From Victivallaceae bacterium (lineage in GTDB: Bacteria > Verrucomicrobiota > Lentisphaeria > Victivallales > Victivallaceae), in contig JAEDIJ010000005.1 in NCBI GenBank assembly GCA_016292515.1, forward strand, positions 1 to 64,000: a stretch of 64,000 bases of DNA. The letters run 5' to 3'. The notes below the pieces were generated by a model that saw nothing but the letters and a program-made list of their open reading frames with translations, made no database searches and was not told the DNA's origin. Shown piece by piece: positions 9,434 to 17,173 of this stretch. The number at the start of each line of letters is the position of its first letter. Position 1 is the first letter of the stretch. Position numbers and translations under genes: made by a program.

Positions 9434-9456
9434 AATTTTATCAATCCTTCTTTTGA

Positions 9457-10827
9457 TTATTTGCTTACAAGTTTATCGAATTCAGCAACCGTACCGGGTT
9501 CCATATTTTCATTGAATACCACAGGAACGGCACGGACTGTAACAAAGAAGCGGTTGATTTCGGTATTGGTGGTAGTCGTACCAAAGATGTATTTCAACAC
9601 CGGAATTTCGCAGAGGAAAGGGATACCTATGGTTTGTTCCACATCACTTGAACGATTCCAGGATGCAAGAAGCTGTTCCTGATTGAAAGTTACTACTGTT
9701 TGAGCTGAAATGTTTTCTGTCTCTGTCAGTTCTGCGCCGAGATTATTTCGTTCAACCACATTGTTGTTGATGATTTCGCACTGAAAATTGATGCAGCCAT
9801 TCTTCCCGGCAGTAATGACCGGATTGAAAACTGATGCTGTCAGAGAAGAATCACCGCCAGGTGCAACTGCCGAAGCATGATTTTCATCTTTGGTGATATT
9901 CTGGTATTCCGGAGCAAAATTTACTTTGAATTCACGGTTGCGGTTATTGGTGATTATTACGCTTGCACTGCTGCTGATAGTTGCTTTGCCATTCTGCTGC
10001 AGAAGTCGGAGAAAACTCAAATCAAAGGCTGGCGCAGTATAGAATCCCCCGAAGCCCCAAGTGGCGTTTCCTGCAATAGCAGCACCGTTTCCGAGCATTT
10101 CAATAAGATATTCAGCTCCTTTAAGTTTCAAGGCACTGTAGCCGGCTCCGAGAAGATCAACTCCAGGACCATTTTTCCATGACAGATAATCAATGCCGAT
10201 ATCTTTGAGATCGCTGTCCCGCACTTGATAAACTTTCAGTTCCAACCGCACCTGCGGAATCGGTTTATCCAACCACGCAAGCTTTGACTTGATATCCTCC
10301 ACTTTTGCCGGGGTATCTTTGAAGTAAAACATATTGCGTTTGCTATCCAGTCGCATATCGCTGTCTGCTTCTCCGCTGGAAACTTCCCCTTTGACAATAA
10401 TATCAAGCATCTTTTCAGTAGCCCGAAACTGCGACTGATACACGCCATATGCAATACCGTCACCAGTAATATTAGAAGTTTTGGCAACCTTTACCGGACG
10501 GTCAAGCGCTGTAATAAGTTTATCGACGTGTTCGATCATGTCGATCCCGGTCGAGACGATAAGCATCTGGCGATTACGCTCGTTATCCTCTACGGTTGAA
10601 ACATTGGATTCTTCACTGTAGCGAACAACCGCACTGCGGATGAAGGGGGCTACATCTGCCGCTTTGGTATGTTTTAAGGTGTAAATTTTTGATGCCATAT
10701 TCTTTTGCGCATCATCTTCAATAAAAGTGATTTCCTGCACTTTTTCTTCAGCATTTACCGCAAAAGGTAAGCTGATTGCACTTGCAGTTGCCAATATGGC
10801 AACACATTTATGAATATTCAAATTCAT
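9457..10827 (-). CDS. secretin-family outer-membrane protein A
   Basis: 456 residues with a signal peptide (ATASAISLPFAVNA-EE). KIYTLKHTKAADVAPFIRSA to LITALDRPVK is a secretin N-domain. The C-terminal core is recognisable by VVTFNQEQLLASWNR, IGIPFLCEIPVLKYIFGTT and FFVTVRAVPVV. A ribosome site AGGAG precedes the ATG. It is paralogous to the downstream gene (shared SWKN segment, same order of domains) but clearly diverged, so the pair may form a mixed channel or act separately. Its promoter region carries a DtxR-type palindrome almost identical to the one before feoA, so iron control is inferred. It has no recognisable pilotin-binding S-domain. Confidence 0.8.
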   Translation of the reverse strand: MNLNIHKCVAILATASAISLPFAVNAEEKVQEITFIEDDAQKNMASKIYTLKHTKAADVAPFIRSAVVRYSEESNVSTVEDNERNRQMLIVSTGIDMIEHVDKLITALDRPVKVAKTSNITGDGIAYGVYQSQFRATEKMLDIIVKGEVSSGEADSDMRLDSKRNMFYFKDTPAKVEDIKSKLAWLDKPIPQVRLELKVYQVRDSDLKDIGIDYLSWKNGPGVDLLGAGYSALKLKGAEYLIEMLGNGAAIAGNATWGFGGFYTAPAFDLSFLRLLQQNGKATISSSASVIITNNRNREFKVNFAPEYQNITKDENHASAVAPGGDSSLTASVFNPVITAGKNGCINFQCEIINNNVVERNNLGAELTETENISAQTVVTFNQEQLLASWNRSSDVEQTIGIPFLCEIPVLKYIFGTTTTNTEINRFFVTVRAVPVVFNENMEPGTVAEFDKLVSK

Positions 10828-10939
10828 ACTTTTCTCCTGTTGGTTTTGATTATTATTGCATTTTCTGTTAAAATTGCTTCAATGTCCGGATGATTAAAAT
10901 TTTGTCACTATCCCCTCCGGATGAAATATGTTGACACAA

Positions 10940-10959
10940 AAGTTAGTCTTGCCTAACTT
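10940..10959 (-). promoter_or_regulatory. DtxR-type operator before the secretin pair
   Basis: AAGTTAG-TCTTGC-CTAACTT, a perfect 7+7 inverted repeat 112 bases before the secretin A start. Its core TTAGTCTTGCCTAA differs at one base from the palindrome at 13474 before feoA and resembles the known DtxR/IdeR/MntR box type. Confidence 0.7.
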
Positions 10960-10965
10960 GCTGAA

Positions 10966-11015
10966 TAAAAAAATTGGGGGCTTACAAGCGGCTGCTGATT
11001 TACTCATAAGCCCCC
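10966..11015 (-). terminator. terminator of feoAB
   Basis: On the minus strand GGGGGCTTA...TAAGCCCCC then a run of T. It separates feoB from the secretin genes, which therefore need their own promoter. Confidence 0.8.
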
Positions 11016-11031
11016 GCTTAGGGAGACAATT

Positions 11032-13161
11032 TTACTGAAGCATTTTTGTTCCGATATGCAATACCATCCCAAGCTGATAGACGATCAGCGTAGCAACATA
11101 GGCAAGAGCGAACAAAGCTCCGGCTTCGACAAACGCCATCTTCCACGAGTTCAATTCCCGCTTGATGATCGCCAGCGTTGCCAGACACGGAATCGAGAGC
11201 AGGCAGAAGAGCATTATACAGAATGCTTGCAGCGGTGTATAATGTTTCACTAATTGCGCCCGCAGTCCTTCTGATTCTTCATCAGCTTCACCTTCGGAAT
11301 AAAGAATACCCATTTGAGCCACAAAAACTTCTTTTGCCGCCAACGCTCCGATAGATGCCGTAGTTATTTTCCAGTCAAAGCCGATGGGAGCAAAGAATGG
11401 TTCCAGAGTCTTGCCGACTCTGCCGGAAATAGTATGTTCCAGTTTTTCAGCAAGTTGAGCATTTTCAAGAGCAGATGTGTCGCCACCGGCTTTCTGCACT
11501 TCGGTGATTTTGCTGTCATAATCAACGGAAAAATCCTTCTTTTCCGGGTAGGTATTGCAAATGTAAAGCACGATACTGGTCAGAAGAATGATCGTACCTG
11601 CTTTCTGCAAATACATCCGTCCACGATCCCACATATGAAGCATCAAACTTTTGAAACTGGGCATACGATATGGCGGCAGTTCCATCAGGTAGACTTCTCC
11701 ATCACCTTTAAAGAGAGTGGACTTCATAATTCTTGCTGCAATCAACGCCACCAGTACACCGATGATATAAATCATCCACATCGTGAATGCCTGATACTGT
11801 TTGGCAAAAAATGCCGGAATGATCAGAGCGTAAATAGGCAATCTTGCTCCGCAGCTCATAAAAGGCAGAACCATGATAGTAATTTTGCGGTCGCGCTCTG
11901 ATTCAATAGTGCGGGTTGCCATGATTGCAGGAACGTTACAGCCGAATCCGAGAACCAGCGGAACAAAGGATTTTCCCTGAAGTCCGAATTTACGCATAAC
12001 TCCATCCATAACAAAGGCTGCGCGGGACATATAGCCGGATTCTTCCAGAATGGCTATGGCAAAAAAGAGGAACAGAATGTTGGGCAGAAACACAATCACT
12101 CCGCCAACACCGGCAATGATTCCATCAATGACCATACTGCGGATAAAAGGCAGCGTTTCCGGATTCCAGACATTACCGACAACTCCGCCGAACCAACCGA
12201 AGAAATCTTCAATATAGCCCATCAACGGATCAGCGCAGATAAAAGTAAACCAGAACGTAGCGTACATAATTGCCAGAAACAGCGGAAATCCCAAAAACTT
12301 ATTGGTGATAATCTTGTCGATTTTATCGGAGATTTCCCGGCGTTTTTCCTGACTGAAAGATATTGCATTATGACATGCCCCAGAAAGCATCGCATAGCGG
12401 CGGTCTGCCATAAAGGTGTCCGCAATGATCGCGTGTTTGTTTTTAAGATGCAGAATTTGAGCATCCACCTCTTCCCAGACGGACTTCATCGCCTCAATTT
12501 TCATCGCGCTGGAATCTTTTTCCAGTAGTTTAATGGCAAAAAAGCGGGAGGGAATATGGCTGTATTTTTCAATATTCAGAGCATCGATTTTTTCGGCAAC
12601 GGCATTGATCGCATCGTCAAAATCTGCACCGTAAGAGAGCATCGGCATACCATGGTCATCCAATTTTGCCAGAGTATCGACCATTTTTTCTTTAAGCACT
12701 TGTACTCCGCGAGAGGTGTTACCGACAGTTTGGGCAATCGGGGCTCCAAAATATTTCTCCAGCTTGGGAATATCAAATTTCAATCCTTTTTTCCGGGCAT
12801 CATCACTCATATTGAACGCCAGGAGCATGGGAATATGAAGTTCTGCAAGCTGGGCGGTAAGATAAAGACTGCGTTGCAGAATGGTGGAGTCAACTACATT
12901 TACGATGAGGTCAATACCTTTTTTCGTCAATTCCTCAAAAACGACAGCTTCTTCCGGAGAAGAACTGGAAAGCGAATAGACTCCGGGCAGGTCGATCAAC
13001 TCTATTTCCATATCATTTAATGTAAATGAGCCGGATTTGCTTTCCACGGTTACGCCGGGATAGTTGCCGACGTGCTGCCTTGCACCAGTCAGAACATTAA
13101 AAATACAGGTTTTGCCGCAGTTGGGATTACCGGCAAGAACAATGCGGAATTTTTTACTCAT
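11032..13161 (-). CDS. feoB: ferrous iron transporter FeoB
   Basis: 709 residues. The N-terminal G-domain has G1 GNPNCGKT, G2 region NYPGVTVE, G3 DLPG, G4 NMSD and G5-like NTSRG. The membrane part holds the two conserved gate motifs FGCNVPAIMATRT and MSCGARLPIYAL, and about ten hydrophobic helices. FeoB moves Fe2+ across the inner membrane under anaerobic or reducing conditions. The start at 13161 is chosen because it gives an ATGA overlap with feoA and a good spacing from GGAGG; an ATG at 13170 is directly abutted by that site. Length is in the normal range (about 650-770). Expression with feoA from the promoter at 13455-13483 is inferred. Confidence 0.97.
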   Translation of the reverse strand: MSKKFRIVLAGNPNCGKTCIFNVLTGARQHVGNYPGVTVESKSGSFTLNDMEIELIDLPGVYSLSSSSPEEAVVFEELTKKGIDLIVNVVDSTILQRSLYLTAQLAELHIPMLLAFNMSDDARKKGLKFDIPKLEKYFGAPIAQTVGNTSRGVQVLKEKMVDTLAKLDDHGMPMLSYGADFDDAINAVAEKIDALNIEKYSHIPSRFFAIKLLEKDSSAMKIEAMKSVWEEVDAQILHLKNKHAIIADTFMADRRYAMLSGACHNAISFSQEKRREISDKIDKIITNKFLGFPLFLAIMYATFWFTFICADPLMGYIEDFFGWFGGVVGNVWNPETLPFIRSMVIDGIIAGVGGVIVFLPNILFLFFAIAILEESGYMSRAAFVMDGVMRKFGLQGKSFVPLVLGFGCNVPAIMATRTIESERDRKITIMVLPFMSCGARLPIYALIIPAFFAKQYQAFTMWMIYIIGVLVALIAARIMKSTLFKGDGEVYLMELPPYRMPSFKSLMLHMWDRGRMYLQKAGTIILLTSIVLYICNTYPEKKDFSVDYDSKITEVQKAGGDTSALENAQLAEKLEHTISGRVGKTLEPFFAPIGFDWKITTASIGALAAKEVFVAQMGILYSEGEADEESEGLRAQLVKHYTPLQAFCIMLFCLLSIPCLATLAIIKRELNSWKMAFVEAGALFALAYVATLIVYQLGMVLHIGTKMLQ

Positions 13162-13439
13162 CGTTGGCATCCTCCGTTTTTTTCAAGCATGATACAGGCC
13201 GCATCATCTTTGTGCAGAGCCATACTGGCTTCCATGACTTTTACCCGAATCAATCCGCCAAATGGAGCGTGCGCCTCAATGAGCAATTCAGTTCCGGGAA
13301 CGATTCCCACGTCCGCAAATTTTTTACGCCCGCGCGACTGAGGCGAAATTCCGACGACGGTTGCTTTCGTACCGACCGGCAGGTCGGCCAGAGAACCTTT
13401 GGAATCTGCGCAACCGCAACTGCAACATTGTTGTCTCAT
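13158..13439 (-). CDS. feoA: FeoA-domain protein with N-terminal cysteine cluster
   Basis: 93 residues, SH3-like FeoA domain: LPVGTKATVVGI, KKFADVGIVPGTELLIEAHAP, GGLIRVKV and ALHKDDAACIML. FeoA is a small cytosolic partner of FeoB. The first ten residues contain four Cys (CCSCGC), an unusual addition that could bind Fe-S or metal and might recall the Cys-rich FeoC; this is speculation. The start has a strong ribosome site (AAGGAG). The gene overlaps feoB by four bases. Confidence 0.92.
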   Translation of the reverse strand: MRQQCCSCGCADSKGSLADLPVGTKATVVGISPQSRGRKKFADVGIVPGTELLIEAHAPFGGLIRVKVMEASMALHKDDAACIMLEKNGGCQR

Positions 13440-13454
13440 AACATTTCTCCTTCG

Positions 13455-13491
13455 TATTTAAATTATTACAAATAATTAGCCAAGACTAATT
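13455..13491 (-). promoter_or_regulatory. feoA promoter with overlapping DtxR-type operator
   Basis: On the minus strand -35 TTGGCT (13483-13478), 17-base spacer, -10 TAAATA (13460-13455). The palindrome AATTAG-CCAAGA-CTAATT (13474-13491) covers the -35, the classic position for a repressor. Confidence 0.7.
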
Positions 13492-13649
13492 CGCATCTCA
13501 AAAAAAAGAACAGAGTAGCAAGAGAGCACTTGAAAAAGGTTTAATCTCCTGATGCCCATATCCATAATACGGCGCTTTACTGCAACTTCTCCGTGGACTT
13601 TCACAATGCGGACAGTCTCTCCGATTTTTACCCCTTTCAGAGTTTTCAT
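13476..13649 (-). pseudogene. truncated second FeoA
   Basis: 57 codons from ATG 13649. The first 35 residues are a typical FeoA start (KGVKIGETVRIVKVHGEVAV, then KRRIMDMGI). The fold then breaks off where the loop and the second half of the SH3 domain should be, and an unrelated tail runs into the feoA operator. The 3' half appears deleted. It is a remnant of a feoA paralogue in a feoA-feoA-feoB type array. Confidence 0.65.
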
Positions 13650-13698
13650 TCGTCATTCAGCCTTTCTTTATTTATTGTATTGAACCGCCGAAGCAGTG

Positions 13699-13910
13699 TT
13701 ATACCATGATTTTTCTTGCCATTTCTTCGCTGATGGCGACTCTCGCTCCTTTCACACTGACGATTACGTTTCCACCGAACGAAGTGATAGCGGTAACATT
13801 TCCTCCGACGACAAAACCGAGATTTTCAAGATGTTTCTTGACCTCCGGATTACCGCCGATTTTTTGACTGTATTTTCTTTGCCTATACCGGCAAGTGCTA
13901 ACGGCATCAT
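13699..13910 (-). pseudogene. third FeoA, frameshifted in an A-run
   Basis: ATGATG at 13910 with a strong GGAGGTG. The first frame gives MMPLALAGIGKENTVKK, and the other frame then gives IGGNPEVKKHLENLGFVV, GGNVTAITSFGGNV and ending VAISEEMARKIMV, a complete small FeoA. Joining them needs one extra A in the AAAAAA run near 13858. The length, 212 bases, is not a multiple of three. It may be a true pseudogene or a sequencing error. A DtxR-like palindrome lies 16 bases upstream of the start. Confidence 0.75.
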
Positions 13911-13926
13911 ATATTCACCTCCAAGC

Positions 13927-13944
13927 AGTTAGCGTAGGTTAACT
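13927..13944 (-). promoter_or_regulatory. third DtxR-like palindrome
   Basis: AGTTAG-CGTAGG-TTAACT, which agrees at 13 of 18 positions with the site at 10940. A weaker relative, AGTTGCCTTCGGGTAACT, is at 14000-14017 in the same divergent gap. Confidence 0.5.
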
Positions 13945-14064
13945 CATTGTCTTAAAAAACGGTCAGCAGTTACCCACTGTTGACCTGCGCATATAATATA
14001 GTTGCCTTCGGGTAACTTTGCAAGGCGGTTTCTGAAAATTTTTCATATAAATTCAGTAAAAGGA

Positions 14065-14833
14065 ATGCCCGCATATTGGGGGGGGAGCGCTGTAAGGAAA
14101 ACCCTGGTTGACTTGATCTATGGAATGGTGGGCGAATTCTTCCCTGAGACCTCGCATCTCCGTCCAGGACAGACACCATGGGGTACCGTTGACGTCAAGG
14201 AGAAAGGCAACTGCGGAAAAGCCATTAGAGACACGAAACTGGTCCCCGTCACACTTGACCTGGTGAAGGTGGAAGGGGCAAAGGAGCGGGCGGAAGGAAA
14301 GAAGGTGTCGGAGGTCAAGCGCGAGACAGCCGTCCGCCTATGCCGTCAGGCATACAGCCAGGGCGGCTGCCTGACGCTTTCAGAAGTGGCCGTACTTATA
14401 AAAGAATCATCGGTGGCGACAGCAAGTAAATACATTCGTGAATACGAAGCGAAAACAGGCGAAGTCGTGCCGTACCGTGGTACGATCCACGATATCGGGC
14501 CAACGCTGACGCACAAGCGAATCATCATACAGAAGCTTTTCATTGAGCAGCAGACTGTACAGCAGGTCATGCGCGAAACATGCCACAGCAGTCGGGCAAT
14601 AGAGCGATACATTACAGGCTTCAAGCAGATTCTTCTCTGCCACAAGAAAGGAATGCCACTCGAAGAAATAGCTTTTGCTGTCCACAAGACACCCAGGCTT
14701 GTCAATAAAATACATGAACATTGTAGACAAATACAAGGACAAAGGCTATATTATTGGCAGGCCTATGAATTTTGAAGTAAAACAACTAGCTTCCGGTGAA
14801 ATTTATGAACCTTACAATAATGCCAAAAATTAG
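14065..14833 (+). pseudogene. DUF1670-family protein, frameshifted near the 3' end
   Basis: Open frame to 14775 with DUF1670-like features: KLVPVTLDLV, ETAVRLCRQAYSQGGCLTLS, two helix-turn-helix-like stretches, VPYRGTIHDIGPTLTHK and SRAIERYITGF. Near 14706 the frame should change: the neighbouring frame continues KYMNIVDKYKDKGYIIGRP and ends ...EPYNNAKN at 14833. Removing one A from the AAAA run joins them. The N-terminus looks short for the family, and a run of eight G lies near 14081. The biochemical role of DUF1670 is not known to me; DNA binding is inferred. It is divergent from the feo genes and precedes dtxR. Confidence 0.6.
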
Positions 14834-14908
14834 CCGATGGCAAGCACGAGAATTGTCCTGTGGGTGGCAAATGCCCTTATTTTCTATCCTAAAATGGTGG
14901 TGAAAACG

Positions 14909-15280
14909 ATGTCTATTCATGAATCCGGCGAAATGTATCTTGAAACGATCCTGATACTTTCCAAAAAGAATAATGTTGTTCGGGCGATTGATATTGCCGA
15001 GCATATGGGATATTCAAAGCCGGCTGTCAGCCGTGCACTTGAAAAACTCCGGGAGGACAAGTTGATCATCACCGACCGGGATGGGTACATTGCGTTCACG
15101 GAGAACGGACGCTTGCTTGCCGAAAAAGTGTATCACAAGCACGTTCTTCTCACCAAATTTATTATGCATCTCGGTGTCGATGAAGAAACTGCATCCGCCG
15201 ATGCCTGCCGTATCGAGCACGTTATCAGTGATAAAACCTTTGAGGCAATGATAGAGCACGCCAAGATGGGGCAGAAATAA
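14909..15280 (+). CDS. DtxR/MntR-family metal-dependent repressor
   Basis: 123 residues. An N-terminal winged helix begins SGEMYLETILILSKKNN, with recognition helix YSKPAVSRALEKLREDKLI and wing IITDRDGYIAFTENG. The dimerisation and metal-site helix carries HVLLTKFIMHLGVDEETASADACRIEHVIS, with the family's E-D-x-C-x-x-E-H pattern as A-D-A-C-R-I-E-H. It has no SH3 domain, so it is MntR-like in length. It probably senses Fe2+ or Mn2+ and controls the three palindromes nearby. Starts at 14894 and 14909 are both possible; 14909 has the better upstream GGTGG. A terminator follows. Confidence 0.88.
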   Translation: MSIHESGEMYLETILILSKKNNVVRAIDIAEHMGYSKPAVSRALEKLREDKLIITDRDGYIAFTENGRLLAEKVYHKHVLLTKFIMHLGVDEETASADACRIEHVISDKTFEAMIEHAKMGQK

Positions 15281-15284
15281 ACTT

Positions 15285-15327
15285 AAGCCACGCAAGAATG
15301 ATCAGCTTTTCTTCCGTGGTTTTTTCC
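15285..15327 (+). terminator. terminator of the dtxR gene
   Basis: CCACG (15288-15292) pairs with CGTGG (15315-15319) around an inner CAAGAA/TTCTT, followed by TTTTTT. Confidence 0.6.
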
Positions 15328-15364
15328 TTTTTAGGACATCGGAATACCGTCCTGCCCGTTTTTG

Positions 15365-15634
15365 TCAGTTGTTTTCAAGCAGGCGGACAGCAAATTCTCG
15401 TGCCGCTTTCAAATCAGCTTCATCGGGCTTGCCTTTGTGCATAGGACCAAAGGAACCACGGCAGTAAAATTCATCTTCAAGCAGGAGGATTCCAAACTCA
15501 TTCAAAACCTTTTTCATCGGCTTTTTCATGGATTTCATCATAGCGGAGGTGCCAAAGCAGGCGATCTTAGCCATGATCTCACCATGCTCAAATTCATGAT
15601 TATTTTCAGAGTAAAGGATATGATGCTCACCCAA
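15365..15634 (-). pseudogene. C-terminal fragment of a flavodoxin
   Basis: Residues AKIACFGTSAMMKSMKKP and DEFYCRGSFGPMHKGKPDEADLKAAREFA match the last third of flavodoxin-family proteins (the final beta strand, the C-x-G-x...KG(K/R)P loop, and the terminal helix). The FMN-binding T-x-T-G-N-T start is absent, and the first 19 residues do not look like flavodoxin. Flavodoxins often sit in iron regulons, which suits the feo/dtxR context. Confidence 0.55.
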
Positions 15635-15723
15635 TCAATGGAAATGATTTTGAACTTCGAAGAGCAGACGGACAAGGTGCACATGTTGAGATTGCATATC
15701 CAGATCGGCGGGGAAATATGCGC

Positions 15724-16588
15724 TGAAAGCCAACCAATCAACAAGCGTCGGCGCGGGAAAAACCGTCACGACGAAGCAGCTTTTGCTCGAAAAAGGCACT
15801 TACTACATCGGTATCGCGGTAACCGACAAAAAAGCGGTGTCCGCCGACTATACGGTCAAAGTCGACAAATCGACGGTCTTTTTCACCAAAGGCAACAATA
15901 ATGACGACACGGCAAGCACGAAACTTGCCGCAACGAAACTTGCCAAAGGTTACACCGTTAGCGATTGGGTCGGTTTCGGCGACGCGAAAGACTTCAAGCG
16001 CGTGACGCTCACGAGCGCGGCGAAAGTCGTTTTCACGGTAAAGTCGGGTGATGCGGTGAAGTTCACGGTCAACCAAATCGTCAACGGCAAGGTGAAAGCA
16101 TTGCAGACCGTCACCGTCAAAGCGGGACAGACGCTTAACACCAAAGAATTGCTCCTTGAAAAAGGCGATTATTATCTTGGTATGGAATCGACCAACGCCG
16201 ATTACAGTATTTCGCTCAAAAGCGACAGCCGTTTCTTTCCTGCCGCGACCGACAACAACACCTGGAAAAACGCGACGCCGATTTCCGGCGACACGCTTTC
16301 CGGCTGGGTGGGCTTCGGCGACAAGGCGGATTTCTGGAAGTTGCAGTCGCCCGATGCGGGCAAACTGAAACTTGATTTCGACGAGAAGACGCTCGATGCG
16401 GCGAAGCACAACGAAATCAAGATCACCTGTCTTGACGACAAGGGCAAAAGCGTTTCTCTCGTCTGGAACGGCGACACGATGCAGAGCAAAAGGAGATCAC
16501 TTCCTCCGTCTGCTACGTCGGCATCACTTGCGCGAACGAAAATAAATTCGACACAAAGTACAAGATCACAAAAGGCTTCTTGGCATAA
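15724..16588 (+). pseudogene. C-terminal fragment of a large surface protein with PPC-like repeats, frameshifted
   Basis: At least three repeats of about 90-110 residues are seen, each with a glycine-rich GWVGFGD or DWVGFGD turn, an aromatic acidic D-F strand and a LLLEKG-x-YY-(I/L)-G strand, as in pre-peptidase C-terminal (PPC) domains. The last repeat breaks at 16487-16493: adding one A to the AAAA run leads into EITSSVCYVGITCANE and the end at 16588, which matches the repeat pattern. There is no start codon and the 5' side ends abruptly near 15720, where AT-rich DNA begins. Composition is core-like. Possibly the 3' half of the gene starting at 7534. Confidence 0.6.
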
Positions 16589-16603
16589 AAGCGGCAAAAT
16601 CCC

Positions 16604-16635
16604 AGCCCGGTGGCTCGCCCCGCCGGGCTTTTTTT
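16604..16635 (+). terminator. terminator of the PPC-repeat protein gene
   Basis: AGCCCGG (16604-16610) pairs with CCGGGCT (16623-16629), followed by TTTTTTT, 15 bases after the inferred stop. Confidence 0.85.
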
Positions 16636-16860
16636 ATATCCCCACCACCCGTTTCTGCTCCTCCCAATCGGCGGGGATGTTGGTGAACATCAGACTTTTG
16701 GCATTGACGGGCAGATCGCCCGTCAACGCCTTATGGACGATCTCCGGCGAGAGATATTCCAGAAGATCACTTGCAAAATCGTGTTTTGCCGTTATATTTT
16801 GCTTTGTCAGGCGGTGCAACAAGTCGGTCACGAGGATCGGCTCACTGGCTAATGGCTGAT
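16634..16860 (-). pseudogene. possible C-terminal remnant of a serine recombinase
   Basis: On the minus strand the last 75 codons read LVTDLLHRLTKQNI, EYLSPEIVHKALTGDLP and IPADWEEQKRVVGI followed by a stop. The order L-x-P-x-IV-x2-(A/I)L-x-G...LP and the end (L/I)PxDWxEQRxxLG are what I know from C-termini of large serine recombinases. The preceding catalytic domain is absent. It lies 180 bases from the right repeat of the island, where an integrase remnant would be expected. A short match only, so low confidence. Confidence 0.35.
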
Positions 16861-16873
16861 ATAGCATCGAAAA

Positions 16874-16929
16874 AAGTTCCCCAAAACTTCCCCGTTTTAG
16901 AGGAAAACTTCCCCAAAAGTTCCCCGTTT
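16874..16929 (+). repeat. two 24-bp tandem units
   Basis: AGTTCCCCAAAACTTCCCC followed by GTTTT at 16874-16897, and the same with the G and C of the two half-sites swapped at 16906-16929. No gene is visible from 16930 to 17037. Confidence 0.6.
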
Positions 16930-17037
16930 TGGTCATGTCGCGTTATGTAAGAGGATGTGCCATAACGTGCTATTTTAAGTAAGGGAAGCGGGGAAAAGAG
17001 CCGTTTTTGAGCTGAAAAACACGATCTCCGGCATCCT

Positions 17038-17117
17038 CTCATCGCCCACCATCCTTCGCTCGCCAATGGCGAGCTACGGATGGCAAGCCACCGACTTGCC
17101 AGGAGTACCCGCAGGGG
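17038..17117 (+). repeat. right copy of the 80-bp tRNA-Val repeat (possible attR)
   Basis: CTCATCGCCCACCATCC and the following 63 bases match 5596-5675 in the same orientation with six mismatches; the first 14 bases are the tRNA-Val 3' end without the rest of the tRNA. Core-type genes resume just after it. Confidence 0.75.
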
Positions 17118-17173
17118 CATCAACTATATTATCACGCGACGGAGATTTGGCAGGAAAACGAAAGGAAACGACA

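Noticed and set aside
15637..15728. Short plus-strand coding piece between the flavodoxin and PPC fragments
   Set aside because: Two frames are open but neither shows a family pattern; probably junction DNA.
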